Below, in pieces: positions 10,389-21,272 of a stretch of 64,000 bases of DNA (within the stretch, counting starts at the first letter, position 1; each line of letters begins with the position of its first letter). The position numbers and the translations under genes are program-made. The stretch covers positions 744,001-808,000 of the forward strand of contig WHVD01000006.1 of the NCBI GenBank assembly GCA_015178975.1, given 5' to 3'. Source of the stretch: Hysterangium stoloniferum (Eukaryota > Basidiomycota > Agaricomycetes > Hysterangiales > Hysterangiaceae). The notes under the pieces were generated by a model. The model saw only the letters and a list, made by a program, of their open reading frames with translations, was not told the DNA's origin and made no database searches.

Positions 10389-11640
10389 TGCCACCAAGAA
10401 GAAAAGCACATGTACAGGAATCATTACCTGGACCGTCAACTCTTCATTCCCCACTTTGTATACCAGCCAGACACTCACAAATCAGCCAGATGCCACGGAA
10501 GAAGCCTGTATTGAAGAAGTTCCAGAAAACCTGGATGAATCTGAGAACGAGGACAAGTCCATGGCCCCCAACAAGGGCAAAGGTGTTGAAAATCCCCCAT
10601 CTAACGATTGACCACCACTTTCGGACCCCGCTTCTGAGTTGTTAGCAATCACTTTAGAGAGATTGATGAATCACATGCTCAGAGAAGGCAGTAAGAAGGA
10701 TCTGGAACCTCTGCAGTCAAAAGTCAATGCTCCAGAACCCTTCATGGGTTCCAACCCAAACAAACTTTCCACTTTCCTCATGCAATATTGCTTCAATTTC
10801 CATGATTGATCCATGGAATTCTCCATGGACTCCCAAAAAGTCAACTATGCACTTTCATACCTGTTGGGATCCACATTGAAATGGTTCAAACCAGCTTTTA
10901 GCAGACTTTCTGAGGAAGAGCCACTTTGGCTCGAAGATTGGGATGCTTTTGTTGAGGAGCTAGAAACCAACTTTGGTCCATATGACCTGACCAGAGAAGC
11001 CAAGAATAGTCTCACTAATCTTCGTATAAAGGACATGCAGCACATCACGGACTACATATATTGTCCAATTAGCTTGTTGTCAATGGGGTGATCCTGCTCT
11101 CTGCCACCAGTTCTATGCTGGTCTGCCATCCCACCTTAAAGACGAAGTCTCGAAAGGAGAAGATGGCAAGCCAAAAAAACTGTCCTGTATGCACCTCAAG
11201 GCTCAAAACATGGATCCACACTATTGGGAACATCACATGGAAGTTGCCCACAAGACCTCCATGGACAAAGTTAACAAGTCCACAGCCAATAAAACCAACA
11301 ACAACACTCCATCCACCAGCAACCAAAACTCCACGCAATCTGATAAGAAGAATAATAAAAAGTCTTCTAACAACAACAACAACAACAAAGGTCAACAGTT
11401 CAGCAAGCAAACCGGAAAACCCAACCTCACAGGCAAGCTTGGACCTGATGGCAAATTGACCCCACAAGAAAGACAATGTCATATGGACAATAACCTTTGT
11501 CTCTTGTGTGGAAAACCTGGTCATCGAGTTCTGGAATGTCCATTGGCAAAAGCAAACTCTGCAAAAGGTCAAACAGCCAAGACTTCCTCCATGGAATCTC
11601 TGTTGAAGGACAAACTGGCTTCTGACTCAAAAAAAGAGTA
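10389..11640 (+). pseudogene. Gypsy-2 gag remnant
   Basis: Begins MPPRRKAHVQESLPGPS. The capsid part is recognisable near 10815-11060 (LGSTLKWFKPAFSR, LTREAKNSLTNLRIKDMQ), the Retrotrans_gag type. A polar Asn/Thr/Ser/Lys-rich spacer follows, and then a CCHC zinc knuckle, CLLCGKPGHRVLEC, near 11500-11540. The same order is found in Gypsy-3. It is a fossil. Confidence 0.8.
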
Positions 11641-13110
11641 AGCAACCCCATGGACTCCATGTGGGTTGGGGGTTGCATTGCCTCTCCGCACATTCAAGAG
11701 TTTACCCATCTCAATGCATCCGCTCTTTTGCACTCTGACTTGTTTTTTATTAAACTTATTTCTAATATGATTCCAAAATTCATTTTTTCAGCACTCATAG
11801 ATTCTGGCTTGACTCATTGTTTTTTAGATACAAAATTCATGCAAAATAATCTGTTGTCAACTTATCTGATAAATCCAGTCAGCCTCCAACTTTTTGATGG
11901 CACAAGAAATTCGGTTGTCACCCAAGCTTGTGATTTATCCATCTGTTTCCCATGTGGAACATCCCAGTTGGTCACTTTCTATGTGACCCAGTTAGACTCA
12001 AGTTGCTCGGTTGTCCTAGGACATAACTGGCTTACCCGCTACAATCCATTGATTGACTAGGTAGCAAACAGCATAATTTTCCAGACATCCGTGGCTTCCA
12101 AGAAAACTATACCTGACACGGCCTCCACAACACCCATGGCCTTTCTGGCACCTGCAGTCTCGAGGACTCCTGTGATCCCTATGGCACCCATGGCTTCCCC
12201 GGAACCCATGGCACCTCCATTTATTTCTCTTATTAATGCTGCAGCATTTATTAGGGCTACAAAAATGGATGGGTCCCAGGTGTTCACTATCAATTTGAAA
12301 ATTGATGAAGCAACCAGTTGTTTCTCAACTCCGGTATCTGCATCTGAGCAAACCACTGATCTAGAAGGCATTTCGGAGAAATATCACGACTTTGTGGATG
12401 TTTTTAGTATGCAAAAAGCTGACCAGCTTCTGCCCCACAGAGAGTATGACTTAAAAATTGACCTCAAAGAAGGTGCTCAGCCACCCCTTGGACATATTTA
12501 CCTGCTTTCCTCCACAGAACTTTCCGCAATCTGCAATTTCCTGGATGAACATTTGTCCATAGGTTTTATCAGACCCTCTAAGTCTCCTTTTGGAGCACCT
12601 GTTCTGTTTGTCAAGAAAAAGGATGGATCCCTCAGACTATGTGTTGATTTCAGAGGACTCAATGCTGTCACAAAAAAGGATAAGTATCCCCACTCATATC
12701 TGACCTCCTTGATGCTCCACAGAATGCCCAGATTTATACCAAAATAGACCTCAAACACACCTACTATTTGGTCTGGATCTCCATGGGAGATGAATGGAAA
12801 ACCACTTTCAGAACCCATTATGGGGCCTTTGAGTGGTTGGTGATACCCTTTGGACTCACCAATGCTCTGTCTGTTTTTCAACATTTTATCAATGACATTT
12901 TCTCCAACATGCTTGATGTATGTGTCATTGTTTACTTGGACGGCATTCTTATCTACTCTGAGGACCCCGTGGAACACAACAAACAAGTCCATGAAGTCCT
13001 CTGGAGACTCAGACAACATGGTTTATTCGCAAATGGTAAAAAATGTACTTTTGACATGGACTCCATGGAATACCTGGGCTTCATAATGGGACCCAATGGA
13101 CTCCACATGG

Positions 13111-13727
13111 GAGGATAGTCACACTTTATTGAATATACAAAATTTTACTGAATAATCCTCATATTTTTAAGTGAGACTACTTCCTCTGGCCATGACAACT
13201 TATTCTATGAGTTTATATTTAATTACCTGAAATTTCATCTTTAAAATATGCATGCCCTTTTAAAATACACACAAATGACATAGTTATACAAGATTATTTG
13301 GGTTAACCTAGATTATTTGGGTTAAACAAGATTATTTGGGTTAAACAAGATTATTTGGGTTAAACAAGATTATTTGGGTTGAACAAAATTATTTGGGTTA
13401 TGACTTAATCTTTGGGTTATGATGTATTCTCTTGTATACAAGCAAACTTTCAAATATATTTCATATAATTTAAATTTAGTTGGTTTAGAGAGTTAACCAG
13501 AAACTATCTGGGGTACCAATCCCCATTGTGCAATTTATTCCAAAAGAATAAGCTACAGATGATTGTTTGACTAAATTTTGTCAGATATAGGATAAATATT
13601 AATATTTTTGCATTCTTCAGAGTGATACCTAATCAACTGAATTTGATTAAATATTAATTTTACAACAAACAATATAAATATATATACTTTAGTGGATAAA
13701 TAACTTTTAAAGTTTTGGGTTATCCTC
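13111..13727. mobile_element. 617-bp MITE-like insertion with an internal 19-bp tandem repeat
   Basis: Ends are GAGGATA and TATCCTC, a 7-bp inverted pair. Flanked by CATGG on both sides (13106-13110 and 13728-13732), where the related Gypsy-3 sequence is uninterrupted. It contains about six copies of a 19-bp unit around GATTATTTGGGTTAAACA at 13290-13410, and the right end repeats the TTTGGGTTA word. No coding capacity. The superfamily is not recognised. Confidence 0.8.
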
Positions 13728-14350
13728 CATGGATGAAACTAAAGTACAAGTTATCAAAGATTGGCCAGAACCCAGAAAAGTCAAAGATATACAATCTTTC
13801 CTGGGCTTTGCCAATTTTTACCAATGGTTTATCCATGGATATTCTGACATCACAGTTCCCCTTACCTGTCTTATGCCCAAGGATACTCTGTGGAATTTTA
13901 ATGATAAGTGTCAAAAAGCTTTCAATCTTTTAAAAGATTCTTTTTCTTCAGCTCCTATTCTGTCACATTGGAAACTGGACTTCCCGCTCATTGTTGAAAC
14001 AGATGCCTTGGACTATGCACTTGGAGCCATTCTGTCTATCCAGGACTCTGATGGAGAAGTCCACCCTGTGGCTTTTCTGTCCCAGACTTTCACCAGAGCA
14101 GAGCTCAATTATGACATTCATGATAAGGAACTCCTGGCAATTTTTTCAGCTTTCAAAATGTGGGGACACTATTTGGAAGGCTCATGAATTCTGATTGACG
14201 TTGTAACAGATCACAAAAACCTGGAATACTTTTCTACTATGAAACTTTTGACCTGCCGGCAGGCCCGCTGGTCTGAATACCTATCAGCTTTCAATATGAT
14301 TATCCATTTTTGACCCGGTCACCTTGGTGGCAAACCCAACACTTTAACTA

Positions 14351-14842
14351 TGTCACAAACGTAGAAACTCAAATTTTGATAATATTCAATTTAATATTTC
14401 TTCGACATTTCTTCAACTTTTCTTCAACTTTCCTTTGACTTTCTGACTCGACTTCCGACTTGACTATTCTTCGACAATATCTTCGATAATCTCAAATATC
14501 TTCGACTTGTCTCAGTGTGATGTCATTGATGATTTCACTTTGATATCATATTATCATCATAGGTAAATGATATATAGTATATAAGGGCAATGATAGGAAT
14601 GAAGGAAGTCAGTCAGAAAACCTGTATCATAATTATATTATTTACTGTATTATATAATCATCAAACTTTTTCCAAGCCTTTCTTCGACTTAATTATTCAT
14701 GAGCCTCTGTGTCCTATCTTTGCCTCACGCTTTATCAACAGGACGAATTAATACTTCATCAAATCAGGCATCTTTATTTGATATTGTTGAATATTCTTCG
14801 ATTGTTTATTCGACTTCATTGAGTAAAATTCAATTTGTGACA
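14351..14842 (+). mobile_element. Solo LTR, family E (492 bp)
   Basis: Starts TGTCACAAACG and ends CAATTTGTGACA, so the outer 9 bp are inverted repeats. Perfect duplication AACTA at 14346-14350 and 14843-14847. The interior is rich in repeated TTCGAC/CTTCGA words. Inserted in Gypsy-2 between RNase H and integrase. Other copies lie at 28953 and 57977. Confidence 0.9.
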
Positions 14843-16672
14843 AACTAGATGATGGGATGTCTATCCTAAAGAGGGGAGCAACAACTATGCCACAGTAAAC
14901 CTGCACAACTTGAAACCCATTTTCATGAATCAGCAACTTACCACATCAGTCTGCACAACTTTCCTCATCCATCCCATTGTCTGTGAAATTATCATTATGG
15001 ATATTGAGAAGTTACATCAAGATATTCTATCAGCAATTCCACTAGACCCAATAACTAAAGCACACCTTGACAATCCCATGGACCCCAGTCAACCCTGGTG
15101 GTCTCTCAACCAGCATGGTTTCATTAGACTTGACAATCGCATCTATGTACCAGACTCTGATGGCCTCCACCTCAGGATCCTTCAGTACAAACATGACCAT
15201 CCACTCTCAGGACATTTTGGGTTCAACAAAACTCTATCATTAATAAGAAGAGAATATACTTGGCCCAGACTCCAAGGATTCATTAAGCACTATTGTAAAT
15301 CTTGCACTACTTGTCCATACGCTAAATCACAGCGACACAAGCCATATGGCTTTTTGAAACAACTCCCAGTACCAGAATATCTGTGGAATTCCATCTCTAT
15401 GGATTTTATTGAACACCTACTGGACTCTGAAGGCTTTTCCGCCATTCTAGTCATTGTTGGCAGATTCTCAAAACAAGGTATATTCATTCCTACATATGAT
15501 ACCATTACATCCATGCAGTTAGCAGAACTTTTTATCATCCACATATCTTCCAAGCATGGAGTTCTGTCCCATGTAACTTCTGATTGAGGATCAGAGTTCA
15601 TGTCTCACTTCTTTAGATCCCTCAGGAAATCCTTGGACATGAAGTTACACTTCATGTCCAGACATCACCCGGAAGGTGATGGACAAACTGAATACATAAA
15701 TCAGACATTGGAACAATACCTCCATGTATATTGCAACTATCAACAGGACAATTGGAAATCCTTGTTACCACTTGCAGAATTTGCTTACAACAATGCACCT
15801 TTGGCCACTACTGGCATTTCCCGATTCTTTGCAAATAAAGAGTACAATCCAAATATTACAGTACACCTAGAAAGAAATCTCGCCTCTGCCCATGCTCAAG
15901 AGTTCATCATGGACCTCCATGAGCTCCATGAGGAACTCTGGACTGCAATAACGTTCACCCAAGAGCAATATCAGTGTTCAGCAGACAAACACTGGATTCT
16001 ACCACCCAACTTCAAAATTGGTGATCACATTTTTGTCAAAGCTCAATTCTTCTGGACTACCCATCCATCAAAGAAGCTTGCTGAAAAATATTTAGGTCCA
16101 TTTGAAATAATAGCACAAGTAGGTTCAGTTTCTTGGACCCCACAGCTTCCAGATAGCATGCACGTGGTACACCCGGTATTTCATGTTTCTATGTTAGAAC
16201 CTTGTACTGCTAACACTATCCCAGATTGCATGCAATCTCCGCCTCCTCCAGTCATTATTGATGGAGAACCCAAGTTTGAAATCTCACAAATTTTAGATTT
16301 GAAAATTGATAAGTGTCAACACACTTGTAAACTGCTTTACTTGGTCAAGTGGGTGGGGTACGAGGGCACTGACAAAGAGACTTCATGGATTTTGGCCATG
16401 GAACTAAGTAATGCCACAGAAATTGTTACTGACTTTTATACAGCTTACCCACTCAAACCTGGACCACTACATATCTTCTCTCTGACCGCACTCTACTGAC
16501 CCCATGTTATATTGGACTCATTTTCATTCTTCCTTGTCATCCTATGTCTCTCTTTGCTTTTACAGGTTTTTGACATGTTTTCAAGTCCTAAGTGGGTTTC
16601 TCCGCAGACTTTAACTTTTTATACTTTTCACGCTTTACTTTTATTTTCAAAAATTATTAAGTTTTATTATTT

Positions 16673-17260
16673 TCAATCTATATTTATGGGGCTATGCTTC
16701 TGCCCAACCTCAGCCATCTCCTCAGGGAGCTCTGCTACCTCTGCAGGAACCCCATCCTTATCCGAACCGGCCTCCTCGGAACTCCCAATCTGCACACACT
16801 GCCAACAGCCTGGTCCCTGCCTGGACTTCGGATGACAGTCAGTGTTCTGGTCATTACAACCGGAGCACTGCAGATCATTCTTGATTTTCAGGTGGACTGG
16901 AGCCACTTTCTTTGCCTTCTGTTGATGTGGTTAGTTTCCCGGAATACCCATGGACCTGAGACTTACCTTTTGGGGGCTCTCTGGCTCCCCCTCAGACTCG
17001 GACTCAACCTCTACCACTTTGCGCTGAAAATGCAAAGTCAGTTAAGTTGACATGGTGGATCACTGGTACTCACCTTTCCTATGGCAACTATGGCCTTGTC
17101 CACAGCTGCCTTGGCTTTCTCCACAGCAACCTGCACAGCCTTCTCCTCATCCCTTTTCCTCTGCCTCTCAGCCTCTTCCTCTGTGGCCAGTGCCACCTGG
17201 TACTCTCTATCCAATTCCTCCTTGGCCTCCTTGGCCTTCCTCTCCACCTCCTCTCATTGT
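16673..17260 (-). pseudogene. Antisense block of Gypsy-2 (coiled coil plus cysteine pattern)
   Basis: Minus-strand frames show a Lys/Glu/Ala-rich coiled-coil stretch (KAKEAKEELDREYQVALA, EEEAERQRKRDEEKAVQVA) at about 17060-17247. A second part at 16673-16906 has the cysteine start CSGCNDQNTDC and a GPGCWQC pair. The layout equals the better preserved copy at 24600-25602. Function unknown; it is a relic. Confidence 0.6.
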
Positions 17261-17315
17261 CGGCACTGCTCTTCCCACTGCACTAAGATTTGGGCTGCAG
17301 TGAGTGGAGCCCAAT

Positions 17316-17664
17316 ACAGAGTGTACAGTGACTGGTGCATGGGACAGGGTCGGAGATAGACAGGAACGGAGTCCGGAGTATATTTTCCACTCTAATCTCC
17401 TCTTTGAAACACACTGCACTTACTCATCAGAGCCCATGGGCTCCAACCCATCTATCACTCGACCTCTGACCTATTCATCTCAACCCCCCAACCTCTCAAC
17501 CCACAAATCCCACCCAGACTCCCCAGGATTCCTGTCTGCCCATTTGAAATTGGACAAGACGATCTCACAAGGGTGCAGCCTATAAGCTGAAGCCAAGTCC
17601 TACCGGCTTTCCTGTGGGTTTCTCCGGAAACCTTCCTATAAGCTCTGTACACATAACTTAACAA
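17316..17664. repeat. Rearranged family C' LTR at the 3' side of Gypsy-2
   Basis: 17316-17373 is a piece of C' LTR in reverse orientation. From 17374 to 17664 the LTR runs forward and ends CATAACTTAACA. The forward piece is the inverse of 9521-9806. The shared module lies near 17573-17604. Confidence 0.7.
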
Positions 17665-17852
17665 GTCTCCTGTATATAAATATTTGTAGTATTTCCATAT
17701 TTGGAACTTATGTAATGGAATTGTATTTGCACAATCTAGATATGATAGAGCATATTCATAAATATTCTTGATATTTTTGCATTTTTGTTCTTTGAGTTAT
17801 CAGGGATATAAGTCTGAAGTACAAAACATGTGAAGGGTTTTTTGAGTCACTG

Positions 17853-18240
17853 TAATACTATTTTCCTAAAAAGGAGTCCAATGCTCTATCAAAATGTGCA
17901 AATACTCAATTCACTGCAAGATAAAATAATTTAAGTATTTGATATTAATCAGTAGCAGCCTAAATAGACTTAGAACCCCTGAAGTCAAGAGTTTACTTGA
18001 ATATATGCACCCTACTTCGCAAAGAAGGTTTTGAGAGCTGCTTGTGCAAGCTTGTTCTTTTTCTGTGACAACAACTTATTAAAATAAGAATAACAATTTA
18101 CTGATTCTGAAGCTAGATTTAACTTCAATCTTATACTATTTATCAAACAGTAAAAATATTTATAAACAGGTCAAAAGATTAGATATAAAATAAAACACTA
18201 TTAGGTTAATACAGTATATACTTTATTTACACTAACCTAC
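17853..18240. other. Spacer without a gene
   Basis: AT-rich sequence between the right end of M1 and Gypsy-3. I see no coding frame, repeat or RNA gene. Its last five bases, CCTAC, are the left target duplication of Gypsy-3. Confidence 0.6.
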
Positions 18241-19895
18241 TGTTACAACCAGAATTCCCACTGGACTCTGGGTACTAACTTATATGGACCCATGCCCTAC
18301 ACGCACCAATTGTCAGTTTACTGGAATTTGTTATGACTGGAAATCCCGCCGGACTCCGGGCACTAACTTATATGCACCCGCGCCCTATACGCACCCGTTA
18401 TCAGTTCACCGGAATTCCCACCGGACTCTGTACATCAGACTCGTCTACATTCATCTTCGTTACATTGTGTTTCAGTCACCGGAATACTCACCGGACTCCG
18501 TCTCTGTCTATTTCCGACCTTGTCCCACATGTCAGTCACTGGACCCCATTCAGAAAACCCGTCACCTCTCTAACAGAGCCCCGTTCCCATTTTAGTCAAA
18601 TGACCTGTCACAATTCGGACTCTGCTCCCACTCTGTTTCCCGTTATGGTTTATGATTTGTCACTATTTGGACTCCGCTCCGTTCCGTCCTGTTCCTAACA
18701 CCAAATTGGTGTTTACTATTCCCGTTTTATGTTTTGCTCATTTCATTTCATTATTACTGGATTCGGTATGACATTCACTCCACAGTCTATTTAAACTGGC
18801 AGATGTTGTACATACAATCCAGTCAGAAAATCAGCTTAGATTCCCCCCAGTAATCTAATACATTTTCTGCTCTAAAACCCTACTTGATTCACACCGCTCG
18901 CACTAGTCAGAGCCCACAGGTTCTGGCACATCTATCTCTCTCACCAATCTCGACTCACGACCCATGACCCACGACCTCTGACCTACGACCCCTTGACCCA
19001 TGACCCCTGCCCAGACTCCCTGGGATTCCCATCCATCTGTCTGAAATTGGACAACATGATCTAGCGAGGGCGCAGCCTATGTATAAGCTGAAGCCAAGTA
19101 CTACCAGATATTCTGCGGGTTTCTCCGGAAACCCGCCCTGTACATATCCTAACAGAATTCCCACCAGACTCCATACATCAGACTTGTCTACATTCGACTT
19201 TGTTACATTGTGTTTCAGTCACCAGAATACCCACTAGACTCTGTCCCTGTCTATGTCTGACCTCGTCCCATGCATCAGTCACTGGACCCTGCTCAGAAAA
19301 CCCATCATACCTCTAACAGAGCCCCGTTCCCATTTTAGTCAAATGACCTGTCACGATTCAGACTCCACTCCCACTCTGTTTCCCGTTATGGTTTATGATT
19401 TGTCACAATTTGGACTCTGCTCTGTTCTGTCCTGTTCCTAACACCAAATTTGGTATTTACTATTCTCGTTTTATGTTTTGCTAGTTTCGTTTCATCATTA
19501 CTGGATTTGGCATGCTATTCATTCCATGGTCTATATAGTCTGGCAGATGTTGTACATACAATCCAGTCAGAAAATCAGCTTAGATTCCCCCCAGTAATCT
19601 AATACATTTTCCACTCTAAACCCCTACTTGAATCACATGGCTCATGCTAGTTGGAGCCGACGGGCTCTGGCGTATTTATCTCTCTTATCTATCTCAACTC
19701 ATGACCTCTCGACCCATGACCTCTGACCTACGACCCCTCGACCCACGAGCCCTGCCTGGATTCCCCAGGATTCCCATCCACCTGTCTGAAATTGGACAAC
19801 ATGATCTCACGAAGGTGCAGCCTATAAGCTGAAGGCGAGTCCTACTGGATATTCCACAGGTTTCTCTGGAAACCCGCCGTGTACGTACCCTAACA
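18241..19895 (+). repeat. 5' LTR of Gypsy-3, family C (about 824 bp plus an insertion)
   Basis: Starts TGTTACAACCAG and ends GTACGTACCCTAACA. Interrupted by a second family C LTR at 18329-19154. The gag leader begins directly after it (TATTTTCTGACTAAG). Confidence 0.9.
18329..19154 (+). mobile_element. Solo LTR, family C (826 bp), inside the 5' LTR of Gypsy-3
   Basis: Starts TGTTATGACTGG and ends CATATCCTAACA, with duplication GAATT at 18324-18328 and 19155-19159. It belongs to the same family as the LTR it entered and has the same orientation. Confidence 0.9.
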
Positions 19896-19930
19896 GTATT
19901 TTCTGACTAAGATTCACAGATTGTTTCAAT

Positions 19931-21270
19931 ATGCCACCAAGAAGAAAAGTGCATGCATAGGCATCATTACCTGGACCGTCAACTCTTCATTCCCCATTAA
20001 CTTTGTATACCAGCCAGACACTTGCAAACCAGTTGGAAACCATGGAAGAAGCCCATATTGAAGAAGTCCCAGAAAACCGGGATGAATCCGAGCATGAGGA
20101 CAAATCTGTGGCCCCCAACAAGGGCAAAGGTGTCAAAAATCCTCCGTCCAACGATTGACCACCACTTTCAGATCCTGCCTCTGAGTATTTAGCAATCACT
20201 TTAGAAAGGTTGATGAATCATATGCTCAGAGAAGGCAAAAAAAAGATCCAGAACCTCCGCAGTCAAAAGTCAACGCTCCAGAACCATTCATGGGTTCCAA
20301 CCAAACAACTCTCTACTTTCCTCATGCAATGTCGCTTCAATTTCCGCGATCGATCTGCCACATTCTCCACAGACTCCTGAAAAGTCAACTATGCACTTTC
20401 GTACTTGTCGGGATCTGCATTGAAATGGTTCGAACCGGCTTTTAGTGGACTTTCCGAGGAAGAGCCGCTTTAGCTCGAAGATTGGGATTCTTTTGTTGAG
20501 GAGCTTGAAACCAACTTTGGCCCATATGACCTGACAGGAGAAGCCGAGAACAGTCTCACAAATCTTCGTATGAAGGACACGCAGTGCATCACGGACTACA
20601 TCGTCCAATTCAATAATCTTGCAGCTTGTTGTCAGTGGGGTGATCCCACTCTCTGCCACCAGTTCTATGCTGGTCTGCCATCCCGCCTTAAAGACAAAGT
20701 CTTGAAAGGAGAAGATGGCAAGCCAAAAACACTGTCCTGTATGCACCTCAAGGCTCAAAACATGGATGCATGCTATTGGGAACATCACATGGAAGTTGCC
20801 CACGAGACCTCCATGGACAAAGTTAACAAGTCCATAGCCAATAAAACCAACAACAACACTCCATCCACCAGCAACCAAAACTCCACGCAATCTGATAAGA
20901 AGAATGATAAAAAGTCTTCTAACAACAACAACAACAACAACAACAAGGGTCAACAGTCCGGCAAGCAAGCCAGAAAACCCGACCTCACAGGCAAACTCAG
21001 ACCCGATGGCAAATTGACCCCACAGGAAAGACAATGTCGTATGGACAATAACCTCGTATGGACAATAACCTCGTATGGACAATAACCTCGTATGGACAAT
21101 AACCTTGTATGGACAATAACCTCTGTCTCTTCTGTGGGAAACCTGGTCATTGAGTCCCAGAATGTCTGCTGGCAAAAGCAAACTCTGCAAAGAGTCGAAC
21201 AGCCAAGACCTCCATGGAAACTCCGTTGAAGGATAAACTGGCTTCCAACTTGAAAAAAGAGTAAGCAACC
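19931..21270 (+). pseudogene. Gypsy-3 gag remnant
   Basis: Begins MPPRRKVHA after a short leader. Capsid-like residues appear near 20400-20700 (LAACCQWGDPTLCHQFYAGL, LPSRLKDKVLKGEDGK), then an Asn-rich spacer (about 20830-20950) and zinc-knuckle sequence (CGKPGH near 21140). The order equals Gypsy-2 gag. It is a fossil. Confidence 0.8.
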
Positions 21271-21272
21271 CC

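Larger units (their letters stand above)
11650..16496 (+). pseudogene. Gypsy-2 pol remnant with two insertions
   Basis: Protease sequence lies near 11790-12060 (ALIDSGLTHCFLDTKF, VVLGHNWL). RT follows from about 12400 ([30 protein letters not shown], then the catalytic-motif region). RNase H resumes after the MITE at 13729 (FLGFANFYQWF, DYALGAILSIQDSDGE). Integrase lies after the LTR E (HDHPLSGHFGFNKTLSL, CTTCPYAKSQ, SMDFIEHL, HPEGDGQTEYINQTLEQY) and ends in a chromodomain (LLYLVKWVGYEGTDKETSW near 16340-16400). It is broken in several places. Confidence 0.85.
9521..17664 (+). mobile_element. Gypsy-2: broken Ty3/Gypsy chromodomain element
   Basis: Order: rearranged LTR (9521-10353), gag, protease, RT, RNase H, integrase, chromodomain, antisense block, rearranged LTR (17316-17664). 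A 617-bp MITE-like element and a solo LTR of family E have inserted into pol. The two outer LTR pieces are in opposite orientation and are flanked by inverted copies of mariner sequence, so there is no normal duplication. It carries more than five breaks. It is a close relative of Gypsy-3. Confidence 0.85.
7446..17852. mobile_element. Tc1/mariner relic M1, split by large insertions
   Basis: The left end CAGTGACTCAAAAAACCC begins at 7446 and the matching inverted end finishes at 17852, both next to TA (7444-7445, 17853-17854). Inside lie the family A LTR nest (7563-8815), the N-terminal transposase frame (9013-9366) and Gypsy-2 (9521-17664). The catalytic half of the transposase is missing, so M1 is dead. 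A second copy of the terminal repeat starts near 9330 inside the transposase, as it does in M2. The right end could therefore belong to that nested copy rather than to M1 itself. Confidence 0.65.

Noticed and set aside
14351-14842. Family E as a DNA transposon, because its ends TGTCACAAA/TTTGTGACA are inverted repeats
   Set aside because: Duplications are 5 bp in three copies, the ends are TG...CA, and the arms do not extend beyond 9 bp, all of which fit a solo LTR better.
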